Source: Pelagibius sp048268885
GTDB lineage: Bacteria; Pseudomonadota; Alphaproteobacteria; Kiloniellales; Kiloniellaceae
Direction: 5' to 3'
Assembly: GCA_048268885.1 (NCBI GenBank)
Contig: JBLWUP010000003.1
Span: 62,001-126,000, forward strand
DNA length: 64,000 nt
The notes under the pieces are model-generated. The model was not told the origin of the DNA. It was given only the letters and a program-made list of their open reading frames with translations, and made no database searches. Positions 1 to 7,476 of the stretch are shown piece after piece. How positions within the stretch are numbered: position 1 is the first letter of the stretch; each line of letters opens with the position of its first letter. The translations under genes were made by a program, and so were the position numbers.

Positions 1-294
1 CCGATCGACCCGGACGATCCGCCGGCGCCGCTGCCCGAGGGCATCGAGGCACAGACGCAGATGGTCTTCCGGAACCTGCAGCGCATCGTCGCCCATGCCG
101 GCTACAGCCTGGCGGACACCGCCTTCGCGCGGATCTACCTCACCGACTTCAAGCGCGACTATCCGGGCATGAACGAGGTCTACGGACAGTATTTCCCCGA
201 CGACGCCCGCCTGCCGGGGCGCACCACCATCGGCGTCACCGGCCTCGCCCGCGACGCCCTGGTCGAGATCGACCTGGTGCTCTGGAAAGGCTAG
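1..294 (+). CDS. RidA/YjgF family protein, 3' part
   Basis: The reading frame is open from the first base, so the N-terminus lies outside the window; 97 residues are visible. The sequence fits the C-terminal part of the RidA (YjgF/YER057c/UK114) family: a helix ending in LQRIVAHAGYSLADT, then ARIYLTDF, and the family signature region LPGRTTIGVTGLARDALVEI, whose Arg binds the substrate carboxylate in characterised RidA enzymes. Family members hydrolyse reactive enamine/imine intermediates or act as deaminases in catabolic operons. The stop codon TAG lies inside the first arm of a strong terminator, so this is the last gene of its operon. The specific substrate cannot be told from the visible part. 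Confidence 0.85.
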   Translation, partial: PIDPDDPPAPLPEGIEAQTQMVFRNLQRIVAHAGYSLADTAFARIYLTDFKRDYPGMNEVYGQYFPDDARLPGRTTIGVTGLARDALVEIDLVLWKG

Positions 295-332
295 AGCAAC
301 CCGCGTCCAGGAGGACGCGGACAGGTTGCTCT
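293..332 (+). terminator. Rho-independent terminator of the RidA-family gene
   Basis: AGAGCAACC (293-301) pairs with GGTTGCTCT (324-332), enclosing CGCGTCC-AGGA-GGACGCG (302-319). The stem is followed by the T-rich stretch ATTCTTCT. It overlaps the stop codon of the upstream gene. Confidence 0.8.
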
Positions 333-344
333 ATTCTTCTAAGA

Positions 345-396
345 TAGATCAATTCTTCTTCGGTCAGGTGATTCCACCTGACCGAGGATTGATCTA
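345..396 (-). terminator. Terminator hairpin of the ComDE-like operon
   Basis: TAGATCAAT (345-353) pairs with ATTGATCTA (388-396) around an inner perfect 11-bp stem, TCGGTCAGGTG (360-370) with CACCTGACCGA (375-385). The right arm contains the stop codon of the leftward decarboxylase gene. Because two convergent operons end here, the two hairpins (293-332 and 345-396) probably work back to back. Confidence 0.65.
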
Positions 397-981
397 GTCC
401 GCGTTGAGCCCGAGGGCGACGCGCAGGCGGGCCTTGTTGTAGGCGCCCTCGCGGACCGGCACGACGCGCGGCGCTTCCTCCCGGGCGATCTTGATGACGG
501 CGATGCTGGGTGCCGAACCGACGGTATTGGCGCGCTCGGCCAGTTTCCCGACCTCGGCCATGGTCGTCACCGTTTTGGCGTCGTCCAGGCCGCAGGCCTG
601 GGCGACGGCGGCCAGGTCCGTCCCGCCGGCCGTGTGCGTTTCCTGGCTGCCGGTTTCGCCGTAGAGGCCGTTGTCGAGCACGGCGACGGTCAGGTTGCCG
701 GGGGCCTGCTGCGCCAGGGTGGCGAAGCTGCCAAGGCCCATCAGCATTTCGCCGTCGCCGGTGACCACCAGCACCGGGACCTCCGGCTGGGCCAGGGCGA
801 GGCCGAGGCCCAGCGACAGGGTGCCGCCCATGGCGCCCCAGAGATAGAAGTTGCGGTCGTGGTCGCCGGCGGCGGCGACGTCGTAGGTCGCGGCGCCCAG
901 GCCGGTCACGACGACGGTATCGCGGCGCGGCGCCAGCAGGGCGGCCACGGCTTCGCGACGGTCAAGCTTGGCGCCGCTCAT
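394..981 (-). CDS. ThDP-dependent decarboxylase beta subunit (sulfopyruvate/phosphonopyruvate decarboxylase type, ComE-like)
   Basis: Pyrophosphate-binding half of a split thiamine-diphosphate enzyme, about 195 residues, similar in layout to ComE of sulfopyruvate decarboxylase and to the C-terminal part of phosphonopyruvate decarboxylase. The ThDP/Mg motif is visible as GDGEMLMG ... VLDNGLYGETGSQ, and the preceding GAMGGTLSLGLGLALA is typical of this domain. The ATG at 981 is chosen because GAGGGGAG lies 7-8 bases upstream; an in-frame GTG at 999 overlapping the alpha-subunit stop (996-998) is the alternative. It forms a two-gene operon with the alpha subunit. Likely reaction: non-oxidative decarboxylation of a 3-substituted pyruvate to an aldehyde. 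No sulfolactate or phosphonate genes are nearby, so the substrate is undecided. Confidence 0.8.
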   Translation of the reverse strand: MSGAKLDRREAVAALLAPRRDTVVVTGLGAATYDVAAAGDHDRNFYLWGAMGGTLSLGLGLALAQPEVPVLVVTGDGEMLMGLGSFATLAQQAPGNLTVAVLDNGLYGETGSQETHTAGGTDLAAVAQACGLDDAKTVTTMAEVGKLAERANTVGSAPSIAVIKIAREEAPRVVPVREGAYNKARLRVALGLNAD

Positions 982-995
982 TTCACGAACTCCCC

Positions 996-1538
996 TCACT
1001 TCACGAATTCCTTGGAGCCGATGAGGCGTTGCGACAGCAGCACCGCGACCGCCGAGCCGCCTTCGTAGGCGGTCTTGGCGCCGGCACGCACCACGTCGGC
1101 CACCTCAGCCGGGTGGTCGGCGCGCAGCACCTGTACGTCCATCAGGTCGAAGGCAGCCGGCGTACCTTGCCCCATGGGCACCTGCCAGGGATTGAACTCG
1201 CCCCACTCGCCGCGCATGGTCACCAGGGTGAGGAAGGGGAATTTGCAGGTCTTGATGAGCGAGAGCATGTTCACGCAGTTGCCGACGCCGCTGGACTGCA
1301 TGAGCAGCGCGCTGCGCTGGCCGCCCAGCCAGGCCCCCGCGCAGAGCGCGACGCCTTCCTCCTCGGTGGTGAGCGAGATCGCCCGCATCGAGGGCGCCGC
1401 CTGCACCGCCCGGATCAGCTCGGCATGGCCGCCGTCCGGCACGTAGGGCACTTGGCGAACCTGGAACTCTTGCAGCAGGGAAAAGATTTCGTCCGGCCAG
1501 TGCGGCGGCGCGGACTCGCCATGAGGCTGGGCAATCAC
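996..1538 (-). CDS. ThDP-dependent decarboxylase alpha subunit (ComD-like)
   Basis: Pyrimidine-binding half of the split ThDP enzyme, 180 residues, matching the usual length of ComD-type subunits. It carries the conserved glutamate that activates ThDP in TTEEEGVALCAGAWLGG, followed by the QSSGVGNCVNMLSLI segment typical of this family. The start is a GTG at 1538 with GGGGAG upstream; no better start is in frame. Its stop lies 15 bases before the preferred beta-subunit start, so the two subunits are co-translated in equimolar fashion. In Archaea ComDE serves coenzyme M synthesis; bacterial homologues act in sulfolactate or phosphonate metabolism. Neither context is visible here. Confidence 0.8.
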   Translation of the reverse strand: MIAQPHGESAPPHWPDEIFSLLQEFQVRQVPYVPDGGHAELIRAVQAAPSMRAISLTTEEEGVALCAGAWLGGQRSALLMQSSGVGNCVNMLSLIKTCKFPFLTLVTMRGEWGEFNPWQVPMGQGTPAAFDLMDVQVLRADHPAEVADVVRAGAKTAYEGGSAVAVLLSQRLIGSKEFVK

Positions 1539-1626
1539 TTTGTTCTCTTCTCCCCGGGTAAATCACTGTTCTCATTGTTCCGGCAATGATGCCCCGGACC
1601 GTCGCGGGCTGGCAAGAACCGTCGGA

Positions 1627-2112
1627 TCAGTCTCCTAGGGCGTCGGCGTTTTCGCCGGCGCCGCGGTACATGACGATGCGCCGGGAGTCCCGGAAACCGA
1701 AGCGCCCGTAGAGCTTCGTCAACGACTGGGCGGCTTCTGCTTCCGGTGTGATGACCAGAAGAATCTCCGCGGCCCCGGCCGCCTCGCTCCATGCCAGGGC
1801 GGTTTCGAACAGCCGGCGGGCAAGGCCTTTGCCGCGGGCCTCGGGCGTCACATAGAGATCCTCGATCTCCGCAGCGCTGCCGAACTCGACGCCGTAGGTG
1901 AGACTCGCCGAGGCCAGTCCGGCAGTCTCGCCGTCGTGCACCGCCACCCAGATTCGCGCGCGCGAATCCCGGATCATCCGGCGAATGTTGGACTGAAGGT
2001 CGATGTCAGCGGTGTCGATGGCGTCCTCGGCGAAGAACTCGGCATAGAGGGCGGCGAGTTCCTCTATGTCGCCTTCGGTGGCTTCGCGGACTGTGGCGTC
2101 GGGCTCGGTCAT
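1627..2112 (-). CDS. GNAT family N-acetyltransferase
   Basis: 161-residue GNAT-fold acetyltransferase. The acetyl-CoA pyrophosphate-binding motif A is clear, with the beta-4 strand leading to DLYVTPEARGKGLARRLFET (R/Q-x-x-G-x-G/A pattern as RGKGLA). The N-terminus VREATEGDIEELAALYAEFF is typical of the first strand and helix of the fold, and the C-terminal LYGRFGFRDSRRIVMYR matches the usual FYxxxGF ending. The acyl acceptor cannot be predicted. It sits 88 bases upstream of the ComD-like gene on the same strand and may be read with it. A general GNAT assignment is secure. Confidence 0.85.
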   Translation of the reverse strand: MTEPDATVREATEGDIEELAALYAEFFAEDAIDTADIDLQSNIRRMIRDSRARIWVAVHDGETAGLASASLTYGVEFGSAAEIEDLYVTPEARGKGLARRLFETALAWSEAAGAAEILLVITPEAEAAQSLTKLYGRFGFRDSRRIVMYRGAGENADALGD

Positions 2113-2167
2113 CTCGTCTTCGCGGGGTCGGGTGAAGCGGCGTCCTCGGGAATCACAGGCTCGGGGA

Positions 2168-2950
2168 TCACAGGCTCGCCGTGATGCCGCCGTCGACGTA
2201 GAGGATATGGCCGTTGACGAAGCTGGCGGAGTCGCCGGCCAGGAAGATCGCCGCGCCGATCAGCTCCTCCACCTTGCCCCAGCGCCCGGCGGGGGTGCGT
2301 TTGGCCAGCCAGGCGGAGAATTCCGGGTCGGCGACCAGGGCGGCGTTCAGCTCGGTCTCGAAGTAGCCGGGGGCGAGCCCGTTCACCTGCAGGCCGTGCT
2401 TGGCCCAGTCGGTCGCCATGCCCTTGGTCAGGTTGGCGACGGCGCCCTTGGAGGCGGTGTAGGGCGCGATGCCCGGGCGCGCCAGGGCCGACTGGACCGA
2501 GCAGATGTTGATGATGCGGCCCCGGCCCCGGGCGATCATGTGCCGCGCCACGGCCTGGCCGACGTTGAAGACCGTGGTCACATTGGTCTTCATCAGGCGG
2601 TCGAAGTCCGCCGGGTCGAAGTCCTCCAGCGGCGTGCGGTGCTGCATGCCGGCATTGTTGATCAGGATGTCGATGGGGCCGGTCTCCGCCTCGAAGCCGT
2701 CGACGGCGGCCTTGGCCGCGCCGTGGTCGCTGGCGTCGAAGGGCAGCAGATGGATCCCCCCGCTCTTGGCCGCGCCCTCGGCCTTGAGGCTTTCCGCCGC
2801 CTCGGCCAGGCGCGCCGCGTCGCGGCCGTTCAGCACGATCTCTGCCCCGGCGCCCGCCAGTCCCTCAGCCAGGGCAAAGCCGATGCCGCGGCTGGAGCCG
2901 GTGATGAGGGCGCGCTTGCCGGTGAGGTCGAAGAGGGCGAGGGACTGCAT
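2168..2950 (-). CDS. SDR oxidoreductase, gluconate 5-dehydrogenase-like
   Basis: 260-residue classical short-chain dehydrogenase. Visible motifs: cofactor-binding GSSRGIG near residue 18, NNAG near residue 98, catalytic Ser in NICSVQSA, and the catalytic YTASK. The sequence LFDLTGKRALITGSSRGIGF and ending VNGHILYVDGGITASL fit the gluconate 5-dehydrogenase (IdnO/Gno) group, which interconverts D-gluconate and 5-keto-D-gluconate in the cytoplasm. It is transcribed divergently from an L-idonate 5-dehydrogenase-like gene, and in L-idonate catabolism these two enzymes act one after the other, which supports the call. Substrate specificity inside the SDR family is uncertain without experiment. Confidence 0.8.
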   Translation of the reverse strand: MQSLALFDLTGKRALITGSSRGIGFALAEGLAGAGAEIVLNGRDAARLAEAAESLKAEGAAKSGGIHLLPFDASDHGAAKAAVDGFEAETGPIDILINNAGMQHRTPLEDFDPADFDRLMKTNVTTVFNVGQAVARHMIARGRGRIINICSVQSALARPGIAPYTASKGAVANLTKGMATDWAKHGLQVNGLAPGYFETELNAALVADPEFSAWLAKRTPAGRWGKVEELIGAAIFLAGDSASFVNGHILYVDGGITASL

Positions 2951-3117
2951 GGGCGGAAGGTCCTGTTGCGGAAGGCGGGCCCGCCGTTGTCGGCCATCGT
3001 CGCGCGCCCGTCAACATGGCCCGTCAACTTGGCCCATCAACCGAAGCGGTGGTTGCCAGAACGCGGCGGCTTGGGCACTCTCGGGGGAAACCTCCCGAAG
3101 ACGAAGGATGCTGCCCC

Positions 3118-4149
3118 ATGCGCGCGCTCGTAGTTCACGCCCCCAAGGATCTGCGGGCCGACGATTGGCAGGAGGAAACGCCGGGGCCGGGCCAGGTGCT
3201 GCTGCGCACCGCCGCTGGCGGCATCTGCGGCTCCGACCTGCACTACTACCACCACGGCGGCTTCGGGCCGGTGCGCCTGAAGGAACCCATGGTGCTGGGT
3301 CATGAGGTCTCCGGCCGCGTCGCCGCGCTGGGCCCCGGCGTGACCGGTCTGGAGGTCGGGGAGCTGGTGGCGGTCAACCCCTCGCGGCCCTGCGGGGCCT
3401 GCCGCTACTGCGCCGAGGGCGCACGCAACCACTGCCTCAACATGCGCTTCTACGGCTCCGCCATGCCCTTTCCGCACATCCAGGGAGCCTTCCGCGAGGC
3501 GCTGCTGGTCGATGCCGAACAGTGCGTGAAGGCCGAAGGCGTCTCGCCCGGCGAGGCCGCCATGGCCGAGCCGCTCTCCGTCGCGCTCCATGCGACACGC
3601 CGGGCCGGGCCGCTGCTCGGCAAGCGGGTGCTGGTCACCGGCTGCGGGCCGATCGGCGTGCTGGCGATCCTGGCGGCGCGCCGGGCCGGCGCGGCGGAGA
3701 TCGTCGCCACCGACATCGAGGACCAGCCGCTGGTCCACGCCGCCAAGGCCGGGGCCGAGCGCACGATCAACGTGGCGAAGGAACCGGAGGCGCTTTCTGG
3801 CTATGGCGCCGATAAGGGCAGCTTCGACGTGCTCTACGAGGCTTCCGGCGCCCAGGCGGCGCTGGTGGCGGGGCTGGGGGCGATGCGACCGCGCGGCGTG
3901 GTGGTCCAGCTCGGCATGGGCGGCGACATGACCCTGCCGATGATGCAGATCACCGGCAAGGAGCTGGAGCTGCGCGGCTCCTTCCGCTTCCACGAGGAGT
4001 TCGCCCTGGCGGTCGAGATGATCGCCAAGGGCCTCATCAACGTGAAGCCGCTGATCACCCATACGCTGAAGTTCGACGATGCGGTGGCGGCCTTCGAGCT
4101 GGCGGGCGACCGCAGCCAGGTGATGAAGGCGCAGATCGCCTTCAATTGA
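3118..4149 (+). CDS. idnD: L-idonate 5-dehydrogenase-like zinc alcohol dehydrogenase
   Basis: 343-residue medium-chain dehydrogenase. The ATG at 3118 begins MRALVVHAPKDLRADDW, the usual N-terminus; upstream codons in the same frame are ignored. The catalytic zinc site is visible as GGICGSDLHYY and GHEVSGRV, the structural zinc site as CGACRYCAEGARNHC, and the Rossmann motif as VTGCGPIGVLA near residue 180. IdnD oxidises L-idonate to 5-ketogluconate, which the divergent SDR can reduce to gluconate. Both would be driven from the 2951-3117 spacer. Sorbitol or xylitol dehydrogenase activity is the main alternative. Confidence 0.8.
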   Translation: MRALVVHAPKDLRADDWQEETPGPGQVLLRTAAGGICGSDLHYYHHGGFGPVRLKEPMVLGHEVSGRVAALGPGVTGLEVGELVAVNPSRPCGACRYCAEGARNHCLNMRFYGSAMPFPHIQGAFREALLVDAEQCVKAEGVSPGEAAMAEPLSVALHATRRAGPLLGKRVLVTGCGPIGVLAILAARRAGAAEIVATDIEDQPLVHAAKAGAERTINVAKEPEALSGYGADKGSFDVLYEASGAQAALVAGLGAMRPRGVVVQLGMGGDMTLPMMQITGKELELRGSFRFHEEFALAVEMIAKGLINVKPLITHTLKFDDAVAAFELAGDRSQVMKAQIAFN

Positions 4150-4186
4150 CGGCCGCCGGGAAGGCGGCAAGAGGAAGGGGAGACCG

Positions 4187-4753
4187 ATGATTCCGCTACG
4201 TGCCTTTGCGCTGCTCTTCGTACCTTTGGTCTTCGCCCTTTCCGCCCAGCCGCTGCGGGCGGCGGAGCTGGCCAGGCCCGAGGGGCCGGTCGTGGTGACC
4301 GTCGCCGGCAACATCGAGAACAGCAACCGCCCGGCCTTCGACGCGGCCCGGGATCTCTTCCTGAAGTATCACGAGCGCAGTTTCGACAAGGCCGCCGCCT
4401 TCGACACCGCCATGCTGGAGGCACTCGGCCTGCACACAGTCGAGATCGACCTCGAGGCCTGGCCCGGGCCGGTCTACGTCCAAGGCCCTTACCTGCGCGA
4501 CCTGCTGGGCGCCGTCGGCGCCAAAGGCAAGGCCATTACCCTGGTGGCGCTGGACGGCTATGCCAGCGAGATTTCCTGGGAGGACCTGCAGAAGCTGGAC
4601 TGGATCGTCGGCATCCGCTAGGACGGTCAGCCCCTCGGCCTCGAGCAGCGCGGACCGCTCTGGGTGGTCTACACCTATCCCGACGGCCGCGCGCTGACCG
4701 GCGACGACGAACTGCGCTGGCCCTGGGCGACCTTCTACATCGAGATCAACTGA
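4187..4753 (+). pseudogene. Molybdopterin-dependent oxidoreductase-like exported protein, interrupted by in-frame TAG
   Basis: A signal peptide (MIPLRAFALLFVPLVFALSA, cut near QPLRAAE) is followed by a domain resembling the oxidoreductase molybdopterin-binding fold: VVVTVAGNIENSN, TVEIDLEAWPGPVYVQGP and LVALDGYASEISWEDL. An in-frame TAG at 4619-4621 stops the product after 144 residues. The frame then stays open for 43 codons to a TGA at 4751-4753, and these encode the expected end of the domain, including DGQPLGLEQRGPLWVVY and the terminal TFYIEIN. A single base change such as TAG from CAG or CGG would explain it. It could be a recent pseudogene, a read-through case or a sequence error. The Cys ligand of sulfite-oxidase proteins is not seen. 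Confidence 0.65.
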
Positions 4754-4773
4754 CGCCGTCTTGGCGGGGAAGC

Positions 4774-6261
4774 TCAGAACTGCAGAGAGGTGCAGACCTC
4801 CTGTAGATCAGGCAAGTCTGGCCGTGCCGCGTCCGTGATGCGCAGCAGGTCCTCAAACGCCGGATCATTGGCAAGCAAGGCGCCGCCGACGCGCAGCACG
4901 GCGTCGATCTGCTCCGGTTTCAGCGTCCAGCTCGTCGGCACACTCTGGAACTTGCGCCGGCAAGTGGTGTCCGCGATGGCGTCGAAGTCGATGGAGACCA
5001 ATGCCGTGTTCTCCGCCAGACGGTGAAAGCGCTCGGCGCGGGTCGGATCGGCAAGTGCCATCTGGCGGAACTCGTCAAGCAGAAGCTGGCGTAGCTGGTT
5101 CGCGGTGCCTGCCGTTGTTCGGTCGATCGGCGCGTTGATCGAGGCCGTCAGCATGTTGACGATGCCGGGCGTCGCTGCGGAGGCGTCCAGATCGGAGCCG
5201 GCAAAGGACCGGGCGTTGATCACCACGAAGAGCAGCTTGGTGATGCGGCCGCTGCTGAATTCATTGAGGAACGATGGCTGAGTGTCCTGCGTTGTGAGCA
5301 TCCTGAAGGGCTCGAAGACGCCGAGGTTGTCAGCAATGCCACCGTCGAGCAGGTGAATGTAGCGCTTCTGCGCGCCCTCGGGGGCTCTCGTTCCCTGAGC
5401 GTAGGCGTTCTCCGTCCGCCCCATCATGGCACGCATGGGGTTTTCATACCATAGACTGGGCTCGCCGAAGGGGTCATCCGGATCGTCGAGATTGGCCTCC
5501 ACCCAGGGTGGCGGCCAGCGCTTGCCGGCAACGGCCGCGCAGGGCTGATAGTTGGCCAGCGTCACCGGCGAGAGTGCCACGGGAAAGGCGGCGGAAGCGG
5601 CGACGGCGGTCGCCAGCGGCATATCGCCGAGTTCGCTGCACAGCAGGTCGAGTTTGCGCTGCGTGAAGGCGAAAGGAACCCCTTCGACCATGTCGGCGGC
5701 GTTTAGCACCAGAAAGGGCCGTTGACCCTGATCGAGCAAGGTGTCGTAGGTGGCGCCCTCGAACAGCTGACGGTCGAGGTAGTCGATCAGCAGGTCGATG
5801 CGCTCGGTACCCGGGGTCGCCAGGCGGGCAAGGCCAAAGGGATTGAGGCCGTCGATGAGCAGGGCCCCGATGCCGTCCTTGCGGATGAAGTCCTGCTCCA
5901 AGGCCTCAAAGCCATCACGGCCTTTGAACGCGAAGTGAGCCGCCGTGACGCTGCCGCCCGAGACGGAGGAGATAACATCCACCTCTTGTGTCAGGCTTTG
6001 GCCGGAGGGGAGGACGACCTGGTCGAGGCCGCGAAGCGCTGAAAGGGCGAGGGCCGTCGCTCGCGTGCCGCCGCCTGAGGCGGTGACGATGACCAGCGTG
6101 TCCTCCAGGTTGCCGGGCGCTAGGTTGCCCCAGCGATAGCCGTGCGTCTCAGCAATGACCCGGGCTTCTTGGTTGCGCGTCGGGTAGGCGCAGCCGGCGA
6201 CCAGGGCGATCAGCAGGGCCGCCGAGACGTGGGCGAGCCAGCGCGTTGGAGAAAGAGCCAT
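4774..6261 (-). CDS. Patatin-like phospholipase lipoprotein
   Basis: 495-residue protein with a lipoprotein signal peptide and lipobox LVAGC near residue 25, so it should be anchored in the outer or inner membrane facing the periplasm. The patatin domain shows the oxyanion segment TASGGGTRATA, the nucleophile motif SSVSGGS (Gly-x-Ser-x-Gly variant) and the catalytic dyad Asp in LLDGGIADNLG. The expected activity is Ser-Asp dyad phospholipase A or lysophospholipase. ASAAFPVALSPVTL is the usual patatin block III. The small gene just upstream ends four bases before its start, indicating an operon. The substrate and role (membrane turnover or virulence-like) are not shown. Confidence 0.85.
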   Translation of the reverse strand: MALSPTRWLAHVSAALLIALVAGCAYPTRNQEARVIAETHGYRWGNLAPGNLEDTLVIVTASGGGTRATALALSALRGLDQVVLPSGQSLTQEVDVISSVSGGSVTAAHFAFKGRDGFEALEQDFIRKDGIGALLIDGLNPFGLARLATPGTERIDLLIDYLDRQLFEGATYDTLLDQGQRPFLVLNAADMVEGVPFAFTQRKLDLLCSELGDMPLATAVAASAAFPVALSPVTLANYQPCAAVAGKRWPPPWVEANLDDPDDPFGEPSLWYENPMRAMMGRTENAYAQGTRAPEGAQKRYIHLLDGGIADNLGVFEPFRMLTTQDTQPSFLNEFSSGRITKLLFVVINARSFAGSDLDASAATPGIVNMLTASINAPIDRTTAGTANQLRQLLLDEFRQMALADPTRAERFHRLAENTALVSIDFDAIADTTCRRKFQSVPTSWTLKPEQIDAVLRVGGALLANDPAFEDLLRITDAARPDLPDLQEVCTSLQF

Positions 6262-6264
6262 CGC

Positions 6265-6507
6265 TCAGACCTCCTCGGGCGGGTCAACCCGTGCCAGCTC
6301 GATCCTTTTCTCCGGATCGCTGCGACGTACGCGGAACCGCTTGCGGTAGTCGATGCAGCCTTCGCCGTTCAAGGTTTCGAAAATCTGGCCGCCGGTCGGC
6401 ACAACAAAGCTGTCATCCGAGGAGTTTCCGGCCGCCTGGGAATAGTCCCCGTTGATGTAAATCAGCCGGTTTTTGGGAGCATCTACCCAAACTGTCACGA
6501 ATGTCAT
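6265..6507 (-). CDS. Small protein of unknown function upstream of the patatin lipoprotein
   Basis: 80 residues from the ATG at 6507, which has GGGGGAAG about 7 bases upstream; a longer frame to 6573 has no good start. I do not recognise a family. The sequence begins MTFVTVWVDAPKNRLIYING, which reads as two beta strands, and ends in a charged segment with KRFRVRRSDPEKRIEL. No signal peptide or membrane segment is visible. It stops three bases before the patatin gene start, so the two are very likely co-transcribed and possibly functionally linked. Confidence 0.6.
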   Translation of the reverse strand: MTFVTVWVDAPKNRLIYINGDYSQAAGNSSDDSFVVPTGGQIFETLNGEGCIDYRKRFRVRRSDPEKRIELARVDPPEEV

Positions 6508-6839
6508 GCTATCTTCCCCCGGTCTTCCGCGGTCCAGCGCGGGCTTCATCACCTGGAGACGATCGGAACTCAAGCCGTTTTGCAGGCGAGGGCGCCGGTG
6601 TGATCACCTACGAGACCGGCGCGGTGTTGCGCGGAGGCCTCGACTTCTCTACGGCTTCACATCACCAGGATTTCAGGATCAACGCCGCATCGTAACGCCT
6701 TGTGACGGCCCCGTCGCGGGAGAATAGCAACAATACCCCAATTTGCCACCTCTGCTCGCGCTCCATGATGCGCGACGAAGTGCGAGTGGCGTTGTTCGTT
6801 GCTATTGTATTTTCAAATTCGATCTTCGAAGGTCTTCGT
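6508..6839. other. Divergent intergenic region, patatin operon and PPOX gene
   Basis: 332 bases without a supported gene. The right half becomes AT-rich toward the PPOX start (TTGCTATTGTATTTTC about 6798-6813) and probably carries its promoter. I cannot fix a -35/-10 pair with confidence. Confidence 0.5.
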
Positions 6840-7469
6840 ATGTCCACCATCACCTCCCCCTCCGTCATCTCCAGCATAGAAGAGCTGGAAGCCATCTATG
6901 GCCGTCCCGGCGAGACCTCCCTGGTCAAGGAAGCCGACCGCATCACGCCGCAGTACCGGCAGTTCCTCGAGGCCTCGCCCTTCGTGGCCCTGGCCACGGC
7001 CGGGCCCGAGGGTCTCGACTGCTCGCCGCGCGGTGAACTGGGCGGCGTGCTCCATATCGAGGACGAGAAGACACTGATGCTGCCCGACCGGCGCGGCAAC
7101 AACCGCATCGACTCGCTGCGCAACGTGGTGCGCGACCCGCGTGTCGCCCTGCTGTTTCTCGTGCCGGGCTCCGGCTCCACCATCCGGGTGAACGGCCGCG
7201 CGGAGATCAGCGTCGATCCGGCGTTGCTGGAACGCTTCGCAGTAGGCGGCAAGGCGCCGCGCAGCGTGATGGTCGTCACGGTGGAGACGGTGTTCTTCCA
7301 GTGCGCCCGGGCGATCGTGCGCTCCGAGCTGTGGAACCCCGAAAACCACGTCGATCCCAAGTCCCTGCCGACACCGGGCCGGATCCTCGCCGCCATGAGC
7401 GAGGACCGCGTCGGCGGCACGGCTTACGACGCGGAGTGGCCGGCACGGGCGCAGAAAACGCTCTGGTAA
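6840..7469 (+). CDS. Pyridoxamine 5'-phosphate oxidase-family FMN protein
   Basis: 209 residues from the ATG at 6840, which has GAAGG about 8 bases upstream; the frame extends further 5' but those codons do not look like the family. The split-barrel flavin-binding fold is seen in PFVALATAGPEGLDCSPRG, MLPDRRGNNRIDSLRNVV and DPRVALLFLVPGSGSTIRVN, the pattern of the large PPOX-type flavoprotein group annotated as MSMEG_1061-like. These bind FMN or F420 and reduce small molecules; pyridoxine synthesis itself is unlikely because the PdxH signature is absent. It stands alone between the patatin operon (divergent) and the subtilase gene (convergent, seven bases apart). Confidence 0.85.
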   Translation: MSTITSPSVISSIEELEAIYGRPGETSLVKEADRITPQYRQFLEASPFVALATAGPEGLDCSPRGELGGVLHIEDEKTLMLPDRRGNNRIDSLRNVVRDPRVALLFLVPGSGSTIRVNGRAEISVDPALLERFAVGGKAPRSVMVVTVETVFFQCARAIVRSELWNPENHVDPKSLPTPGRILAAMSEDRVGGTAYDAEWPARAQKTLW

Positions 7470-7476
7470 GGCGCGC

